Source: Bdellovibrio sp. ZAP7
Lineage (GTDB): Bacteria; Bdellovibrionota_B; Oligoflexia; Oligoflexales; RGVZ01
NCBI GenBank assembly: GCA_945900755.1
Contig: CAMDKS010000005.1
Coordinates: 38,522 to 102,521 of the forward strand
DNA: 64,000 nt
Direction: 5' to 3'
This document shows positions 10,002 to 16,587 of this stretch, piece by piece. Within the stretch, counting starts at the first letter, position 1, and each line of letters begins with the position of its first letter. The translations under genes and the position numbers were made by a program. The notes below the pieces were generated by a model that worked only from the letters and a program-made list of their open reading frames with translations, did not search any database and was not told the DNA's origin.

Positions 10002-10820
10002 TTACTTGAGTAATTTTCCTATTTGGGCAACCAACACTTCAACAGAAGCAAATGGCTTTTCAAGAACTTCATTGCCACCAGCGGCCAGTGCTTCTTTCGC
10101 TTCTGGCTCATCCCTGCCATGTCCCGTCATAACCATGATGGGGATTGTGCCATTTAAGCTACGAATTTTGACAATGGCCTCTTTCCCTGACATTTGTGGC
10201 ATATTCAAATCCGTGAGTATGACATCAAATTTTTCATTTGCAATGCACGCTATCGCTTCAACAGGGTCACTAAAGGCTCGCAGATCGAAGTCGTCCTCTA
10301 AAAGGATCTGTAAAATTTCTATAATTCCAGAGTCATCATCCATGGCCAAAACCTTAGGCTTACCAGCTTTAGCCGCCTTCGCAACTACAGGCGCAGCCAC
10401 AGGAGAAGGAGAAGGCGCAGCCACAGGAGCAGACGCTGGCGTATAGGCAGGCCCAGCTAATAATTTTTGAATGTACTCGATGATTTTAGCAGGATCGCCA
10501 AACGGTTTAAATAACACGCCGCTAGCTCCCATGCCCAAAGCTTCCTCCTTATCCGCCGCAGTTTGCGCATGGCCGGTGATAAGAACGACGAATACACCTG
10601 GCCTGACCGTTTTGACATGCTTTGTAACATCAAGACCTGATAGATACGGCATCCTAATGTCAGATATCACCAAATCATAAGGTTTTTTTGTAATTTCCTC
10701 ACAAGCGACACGCGGGTCAGTGAAGGTCGTGACGTCAAAATCATCTTCAAGGAATAAGCTCAGCAACGCACCTATCTCGGGCTCATCATCGACGATTAGT
10801 ACGGTGTTTTTAGCTGCCAT
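10002..10820 (-). CDS. Tandem-receiver response regulator with Ala/Pro linker
   Basis: Two receivers: VLIVDDEPE...VISDIRMPYLSG...LFKPF and VLAMDDDSG...ILTDLNMPQMSG...LEKPF. Confidence 0.92.
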   Translation of the reverse strand: MAAKNTVLIVDDEPEIGALLSLFLEDDFDVTTFTDPRVACEEITKKPYDLVISDIRMPYLSGLDVTKHVKTVRPGVFVVLITGHAQTAADKEEALGMGASGVLFKPFGDPAKIIEYIQKLLAGPAYTPASAPVAAPSPSPVAAPVVAKAAKAGKPKVLAMDDDSGIIEILQILLEDDFDLRAFSDPVEAIACIANEKFDVILTDLNMPQMSGKEAIVKIRSLNGTIPIMVMTGHGRDEPEAKEALAAGGNEVLEKPFASVEVLVAQIGKLLK

Positions 10821-11143
10821 TTACCCTACTCAATATCCCATGGCGAGATTAATTTCCCCACCATCACTATTCTACCTTACTATTTGCTAGAGATCACTAG
10901 TGGCCATCTCGGCCCCGCACTGTGTTTTTTATGCTCCCGTGAAATGCCTGCCTTAATTCGCTGACTTCACAACGCTCGTTTAGAAAATTATCCATTGTTC
11001 CAAAAACGGAGGTTTACCTTAGGCTGAAAAGTTAATAGGATTAACAGTCGCTACTTTGATTATTTAAGGGCGGCCACGCAACAGATAGTGGCACCCTGGG
11101 TAATCACCACCACCCATCCAAAAAGATCTTCGGCCCAAAAACC

Positions 11144-11692
11144 ATGGTTTGTAATATTCGCGAAATTGACTGCCAGGAAGCCAAAGTATGGGCTGCGCCG
11201 CTGGCTATTGTTGGCGCCAAACTATGGAGCGCTACGTTTACCGGTCTCGCCTATTACACACCTGAGATTGTTAAAGGCTACACCGACCTTGCTTTTACGG
11301 ATGCTGTGCTTGAGTCCGAGCTATCGGATCCGAAAAATCGTTTTCTCGCTGTCGAAAGTAATGGAGAAGTAGTTGGCTACGCAAAGTTGGAAATGCGTAA
11401 GTCGGAACCCTGTATTCAGACGAAAAATCCAATGTACTTGTCTCGTTTCTACCTCGATCGCTCGCACCACGGGACTGGACTGGCAAAGAAACTGCTTGAT
11501 GCGGTCAATGACACTGCCACGTCTTTAGGATTTCTTAGCCTGTGGCTAAGTGTTTGGGAATTAAACGTGCCTGCTGTCAAATTCTACACCAAGCATGGCT
11601 TTGCCAAGGTCGGTGAATGGGAATACCCGTTCACTAGCCAAGGCAAGCAGTACGTCGACATCGATTGGCTGATGACCCGACCAATAAAATAA
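11144..11692 (+). CDS. GNAT family N-acetyltransferase
   Basis: FLAVESNGEVVGYAKLEMRK, YLDRSHHGTGLAKKLLDAV, LWLSVWELNVPAVKFYTKHGFAKVGE. Confidence 0.92.
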   Translation: MVCNIREIDCQEAKVWAAPLAIVGAKLWSATFTGLAYYTPEIVKGYTDLAFTDAVLESELSDPKNRFLAVESNGEVVGYAKLEMRKSEPCIQTKNPMYLSRFYLDRSHHGTGLAKKLLDAVNDTATSLGFLSLWLSVWELNVPAVKFYTKHGFAKVGEWEYPFTSQGKQYVDIDWLMTRPIK

Positions 11693-11780
11693 TTGAGCCA
11701 TCTTCTCGACCTATGTGTTAATCTGTTACAGCACAATTACGATCCAAATCAAAATAGGCATCTGAAGAGGGCATTGCATT

Positions 11781-13109
11781 ATGAAAAAAACTTTTGTAAT
11801 CGACACGAATATATTACTGAATAATCCTGCTAGCATTTTTAAATTTGACGACAACGATGTCGTCATTCCCATTTCTGTGATTGAAGAGGTCGACACCTTT
11901 AAAAAGGACCTTAGTGAAAATGGCCGCAATGCTCGTGAAGTGAGTCGTATTTTAGATCGCCTCAGAGAGCGCGGAACACTTTCTGCGGGAATTCCTCTTT
12001 TTGAGGGACGAGAAGATAGTGGTCGACTTTTTATAAATCTCGGCGCCGATTTTGAGCTGGTTGGGAGACTGGCTCAAAATACTGACAATCAAATTCTTGC
12101 TGTGGCACTTACACTGCAAAAACAGTACGGCGATGCGCGTAAAGTCGTAATTATCACCAAAGATTCCAATCTCCGAATCAAAGCAGATGCTTTCAATGTA
12201 GCTGCGGAGGATTTCGAGGCGGATAAAGTTGATATCAATCACATGTACAAGGGAATTTCAACCCTTCGCGTCAGCGGCGAGGTCATCAATCAATTTTACT
12301 CTCGTCGAGAATTGAAACTCGAAGACAAAACCATTCTTCCAAATCAGTTTGTCATTTTAGAAGATGAGACTGACGCGAATCAATTTGTCTACGGCATGTA
12401 TGACGGACAAGATCATGTGCTTCGAATGCTCGACCCTCATAGCGAGGGTGTATGGGGAATATATCCGCGCAATATCGAGCAAACTTTTGCGCTTGAAGCT
12501 CTTTTGGACGACAACATTAAACTAGTGACTCTGAGTGGCGGCGCAGGAACTGGCAAGACTTTAATGGCGATCGCTGCTGGTCTGACTAAAACAACAGACG
12601 ATAATGAGTACCACAAATTATTAGTCGCTCGTCCAATTTTTCCACTTGGTAAAGACATTGGATTCTTGCCTGGAGATCTTGATGAAAAATTGAATCCTTG
12701 GATGCAACCCATTTTTGATAATCTGGAATTACTACTTAGTGGCGGCCAGCAAGGCCGCACCAAACGTTTTAGCAAAAGCTATCAGGAATTAATCAATCAG
12801 GGAATCTTGGCCATTGAGCCTCTGACTTACATCCGCGGTCGATCCCTTCCAAACCAATTTTTTATCGTCGATGAGGCACAAAATTTAACTCCTCATGAAA
12901 TCAAAACCATTCTCACGCGCGCCGGTGAAGGAACAAAAATTGTTTTGACTGGAGATCCCTATCAAATTGATAATCCTTACATAGACAGCGAAAGCAACGG
13001 CATGACCTACGTCATTGAAAAGTTCAAAAATGAGCGCATTGCTGCACACATTACCTTCAATCGTGGGGAGCGAAGTGAGCTTGCAACCCTGGCTGCCGCC
13101 CTACTCTAA
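11781..13109 (+). CDS. phoH: PIN domain plus PhoH-type ATPase
   Basis: PIN start KTFVIDTNILLNNP; Walker A LSGGAGTGKT; FIVDEAQNLTPHEIKTILTRAGEGTKIVLTGD. Confidence 0.93.
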   Translation: MKKTFVIDTNILLNNPASIFKFDDNDVVIPISVIEEVDTFKKDLSENGRNAREVSRILDRLRERGTLSAGIPLFEGREDSGRLFINLGADFELVGRLAQNTDNQILAVALTLQKQYGDARKVVIITKDSNLRIKADAFNVAAEDFEADKVDINHMYKGISTLRVSGEVINQFYSRRELKLEDKTILPNQFVILEDETDANQFVYGMYDGQDHVLRMLDPHSEGVWGIYPRNIEQTFALEALLDDNIKLVTLSGGAGTGKTLMAIAAGLTKTTDDNEYHKLLVARPIFPLGKDIGFLPGDLDEKLNPWMQPIFDNLELLLSGGQQGRTKRFSKSYQELINQGILAIEPLTYIRGRSLPNQFFIVDEAQNLTPHEIKTILTRAGEGTKIVLTGDPYQIDNPYIDSESNGMTYVIEKFKNERIAAHITFNRGERSELATLAAALL

Positions 13110-13305
13110 AAATTGGATAACCATTCCGCATGTTTGGAAGGCAACGGGAATCACCCATGATAACTGCGTTATTTGCTGTGGTGCGACCCTCATGTACCAA
13201 ATGTACACTCGGCTTCGCTCCTCGCAAATGCCTTGTTCTCACGGGCTCTCCTCGGTTGCACGCTTACCCTATTTCAGGAGAGTCTAGTGATTTCAGGCAC
13301 TTAGA

Positions 13306-13364
13306 CCAGAGATCCTTCGCTACGCTCAGGACACGTCTCTGGCGCTTTCGCGCCAGAGACTAAT
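13306..13364 (+). repeat. Hairpin-forming dispersed repeat, copy 1 (two alternative stems)
   Basis: gagatccttcg...gtctctggcgc-tttc-gcgccagagactaatt; 11-bp perfect stem 13335-13345/13350-13360; shorter related copy at 45858-45898. Confidence 0.7.
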
Positions 13365-13497
13365 TTGCGCTAGTTCCTTTTGATTCTCGCTGTTTCATGT
13401 TTTCAAACGATTGCCGAATGTGTTAGAATAACCGGCTTATGGGCCCTTTTAGCTTGGCTTTGAGGCGTCCCCCTAACAACCTATGAGGAGTATTTGT

Positions 13498-13971
13498 TTG
13501 CTAGTTATCAATCGTGCCGCCGCTCGCAGTTATACGAAAATTCGCCTTGTTGGCGAAGAAGCCACTGAAGTGATGTCGGTTCTAGAGGCGCTCTCACGCG
13601 CAGAAGAATCAGGATTAGACCTCGTAATGATCAGTGACAAGGGAGACTTCCCGGTCATGCGTATTCAGGACTTTAAAAAGGTCCAGTACGAAATTAAAAA
13701 AGCAAAGAAGAAACAAGTTGTCCAAGAATTAAAAGAAATTCAGCTTAAACTCAATATTGCTGAACATGATTTAGCCACAAAAATGGGTGCCATAGAGAAA
13801 TTTTTGGCTCGCGGCGACAAGGTCAAAGTAATCGTGCGCCTAAAAGGGCGAGAGCGAGAAAACCCAGAACGCGCTCGCAACCTTCTCGAAAAAGTTATTG
13901 TCGGCGTAAAATGTAAAGCAAGCTACGTTCCAGGACCGATAACGATCGCGATCTTAGAATCAGTAAAATAA
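13498..13971 (+). CDS. infC: Translation initiation factor IF-3, probable TTG start
   Basis: LVINRAAARSYTKIRLVGEE...LKEIQLKLNIAEHDLATKMGAIEKFLARGDKVKVIVRLKGRE; ORF-track ATG 13483 overlaps the GAGGAG ribosome-binding site, whereas TTG 13498 has about 7-nt spacing. Confidence 0.9.
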   Translation: MLVINRAAARSYTKIRLVGEEATEVMSVLEALSRAEESGLDLVMISDKGDFPVMRIQDFKKVQYEIKKAKKKQVVQELKEIQLKLNIAEHDLATKMGAIEKFLARGDKVKVIVRLKGRERENPERARNLLEKVIVGVKCKASYVPGPITIAILESVK

Positions 13972-14010
13972 GCTCTGCTGCAACAGCCCGATGTTGGGCG
14001 CCTTATAGAC

Positions 14011-14063
14011 AAAGCCCCCCGGTACCTGCCGACATTTTAAGTCGTATGGTACCGGGGGGCTTT
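14011..14063. terminator. Perfect 16-bp inverted repeat between convergent genes, probable bidirectional terminator
   Basis: aaagccccccggtacc (14011-14026) and ggtaccggggggcttt (14048-14063); flanking T-runs are short. Confidence 0.6.
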
Positions 14064-14079
14064 ACATAGTGCTTGCCTG

Positions 14080-14991
14080 TTAGGCCTTAGGTTTTACCTT
14101 CACATAAAAGCGCTTCTTTGCGATTGGCAATTCTGTGCTAATCGTGTCGTCAAAAATCAACAGGTAGACATAGTCACTGCATACATTGCCTGGTCGATTA
14201 GAATAGTCACAAGCACCCAACACATCAACCGACGTCTGAACCACCTGATTGGGCCCTGCAATCGTAAAGTCAACTGGCCCTTGTTCTTCGCCAACCCAGT
14301 GGACTGCACCTTGCAATGCACCACGGTCTGATTTGTAGAGCTTGGCACGCAATGGATAATGGAATTGAAAACTATCGCCGTCAGAAACTGAAAAAGACAA
14401 ATTCATGGTTTTTGTTTCTGTAGGGTCTAACTCTAGGCTAATGTCGTTGCCACGTCCGCCGGGCGCCGTCGCAGTGACTTCGACACCGTTGTATTTCAAC
14501 GAAAGATTTGCCGCCAATTGTCCATCACGAACAAAGTTACGCTTGACGATCGCATCGCTAATCAATGCACTTAACTCACCAGGCGCACGAACACCGGGGC
14601 GGCCCAGCTCGTCCGCAAAAATCATGTGGTCAAAGAAATCAGCAGCCGTCAAATGAGGATGATTGCGTGTTAGGCGCATGGTTTCAAGTGTCAGGTCAGC
14701 GATTTTATGCGTGGCTGCGGCTCCGAACTGCGCAATGGCACCTTCGAGAATATCATGCATGGCACCGCCGTAGGCCTCACCGTCGTCATGGACTTCATTG
14801 GTTAACACGAAGCCTGTGTTGTTGTAGATCCTCATCTTATGGCGCCCAGGAAATTCCGAGCGTCCAACCGCAGTTTCGATAACGAGGTTAGCCACAAAGT
14901 CAGCCATACCTTCGGACAAACCACCAGTATCCGCTAATACTACGTCACTCATGAGCCGGTCCATCAGTCCATACTCAAAACCCGTCAACAT
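14080..14991 (-). CDS. Protein resembling an N-terminally truncated, degenerate zinc metallopeptidase
   Basis: TGFEYGLMDRL...GGLSEGMADFVAN parallels HExxH...SEGxADF order, but the histidines are absent; in-frame TGA at 15007-15009 just upstream. Confidence 0.4.
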   Translation of the reverse strand: MLTGFEYGLMDRLMSDVVLADTGGLSEGMADFVANLVIETAVGRSEFPGRHKMRIYNNTGFVLTNEVHDDGEAYGGAMHDILEGAIAQFGAAATHKIADLTLETMRLTRNHPHLTAADFFDHMIFADELGRPGVRAPGELSALISDAIVKRNFVRDGQLAANLSLKYNGVEVTATAPGGRGNDISLELDPTETKTMNLSFSVSDGDSFQFHYPLRAKLYKSDRGALQGAVHWVGEEQGPVDFTIAGPNQVVQTSVDVLGACDYSNRPGNVCSDYVYLLIFDDTISTELPIAKKRFYVKVKPKA

Positions 14992-15229
14992 GTATCTGTA
15001 CCTTTTTCATCAAAATCTACTTACTAAGGAATATACAAAAGCGGTTGCATTTTTGGATGCATGGATATGAGCTATTTCTCTTCATTTAACCACAGTCCAA
15101 ACAATTAGGACCAATTGAGACTATTTTCATAGTTTTTTTTCTTGGATAGTCAACCCCCCCGAAACAACCCTTGCCACAAGGCAAATTTGGGCAAAAATAG
15201 GGTAATTTTCACTTCCGAGGGGCGGTTTA

Positions 15230-15259
15230 TTGACAGGACCCCTCATTGTGTCGTCTAAT
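15230..15259 (+). promoter_or_regulatory. Sigma70-type promoter candidate for the 15393 gene
   Basis: TTGACA (15230-15235), 18-nt spacer, TCTAAT (15254-15259). Confidence 0.5.
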
Positions 15260-15392
15260 TTTTATAGAGACTTTTCATTTATTTGTTTTGAATTCGCCTA
15301 GGCAGGATGCCGAGGCTCCGCTGTTGTCACCGGTTTATCCAATGTAGCCAAACGGTATTTGCCGTTCACTAGAAACCAAGGAGGTATTTACT

Positions 15393-16295
15393 ATGAAGAA
15401 AATTGCCGAGAATCGATATCCCCATTCGGCCACTCTTTTCAAATTCTGCAAAGAGGCTCTCGCCATCCGCTACGAAGGTAACGTCAAAGTTATCGACCAG
15501 GATGTCGGAGCTATCCTAGGCTATGACCCTGCCGATTGCAGCCATTGGAAAAAGGGCAAGAAGAATATTCGAGCGCTTTCTACGTTGCGCGCCATCGCAG
15601 ATCACCTTGCTATCGACGATCGCCTGCTAATCGAAATTGCAGCCGGAAAAGTTGGATTTGATGAGGCGGTTTTTGAATTCCGCGGCTACGGCTCATTTGG
15701 TCTAACTGGTCGCACCAGTGAAAACCTTAAAAAAGAATTTTTTAAAAATCCGGCGCGCTACCAAGGCGACAACTCTAAACTGACATTTGAAGAGTTATTT
15801 GATCTTGATCGACCAAGTGTGTGCAAGTCTGTAGATTCGATTATTTCAACTGGTAAGTTCGAGGAAGCACCGATTTACATCCCCGAAATTTGCAACCTCT
15901 TTCCGAATTTTAGCATTATTTCAGACGACACACTTACGACTGGGGTAGACATTAAAACTGAAGGCCAAGACGCAAATCTCCGAGTAACAGTACGGTACAC
16001 CGGCAGCGACATGCGACCATACCTTCGCTTCCTAGTGGCAAAAGAGCTATTCAAATATTTAGTCCACAGCGGCAGCATGCATGTGGCAAATATTCGCTCC
16101 TGCCCTGACGAAGTACTAGATATCCGAGCTAACATCTTCGCTGGTCTTCTACTTGTTCCGGGAAAAATGCTTCGCAAGGAAGTTGAAAAAATCGATGCTG
16201 CGTACGATATTGTCAATCAGCTTGCGGAGACCTTTTGGGTGTCTAAGGCTATGATGAATCAAAGACTACGTGATTACATGGAAAATCTGACCTAA
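15393..16295 (+). CDS. HTH plus ImmA/IrrE-like (DUF955-type) protein with degenerate metal site
   Basis: N-terminal HTH-like region (DVGAILGYDPADCSHWKKGKKNI); C-terminal LRFLVAKELFKYLVHSG...IRANIFAGLLLVPGKMLRKEVE has the ImmA/IrrE layout; aaggaggt SD. Confidence 0.6.
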   Translation: MKKIAENRYPHSATLFKFCKEALAIRYEGNVKVIDQDVGAILGYDPADCSHWKKGKKNIRALSTLRAIADHLAIDDRLLIEIAAGKVGFDEAVFEFRGYGSFGLTGRTSENLKKEFFKNPARYQGDNSKLTFEELFDLDRPSVCKSVDSIISTGKFEEAPIYIPEICNLFPNFSIISDDTLTTGVDIKTEGQDANLRVTVRYTGSDMRPYLRFLVAKELFKYLVHSGSMHVANIRSCPDEVLDIRANIFAGLLLVPGKMLRKEVEKIDAAYDIVNQLAETFWVSKAMMNQRLRDYMENLT

Positions 16296-16310
16296 TCTGT
16301 TTTGCATAAG

Positions 16311-16434
16311 TAGTGCTTGTTCGGAGTTCCCTGAGTCGGCGTTGCTTATCGCGGGAAAGTGCTCATTTACCGGAAGTAAACTCCGCCTTTCCGACTCCTC
16401 GCGCCTTGATTCAGAGAACTCCGAACAAGCACTA
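16311..16434. repeat. 124-nt imperfect palindromic repeat with 24-bp terminal inverted repeats
   Basis: tagtgcttgttcggagttccctga (16311-16334) and tcagagaactccgaacaagcacta (16411-16434), one mismatch; internal gagtcgg/ccgactc. Confidence 0.9.
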
Positions 16435-16443
16435 AGTGACTGA

Positions 16444-16478
16444 AGCCAAAGGGGCAACCCTTTGGCTTTTTTGTTTTT
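16444..16478 (+). terminator. Intrinsic terminator
   Basis: agccaaaggg-gcaa-ccctttggct followed by tttttgttttt. Confidence 0.9.
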
Positions 16479-16587
16479 ACCAACCCAATTTACATCCAAT
16501 CGTCGCCTCAGAACTAAAGTTTTTAGCCCGTCAACCGATACACTCACCATGATGACGATATTAGTTTCATTGCAATAGGAATTCCTC

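Noticed and set aside
13130-13363. 77-aa ORF between phoH and infC
   Set aside because: Runs through repeat/hairpin sequence, with no recognisable protein pattern
14066-14078. tagtgcttgcctg as a third copy of the 16311 repeat
   Set aside because: Only about 10 matching bases before divergence; chance cannot be excluded
15121-15170. Homopolymer tracts (T8, C7) as a phase-variation switch
   Set aside because: Located outside any coding frame and not positioned between promoter boxes
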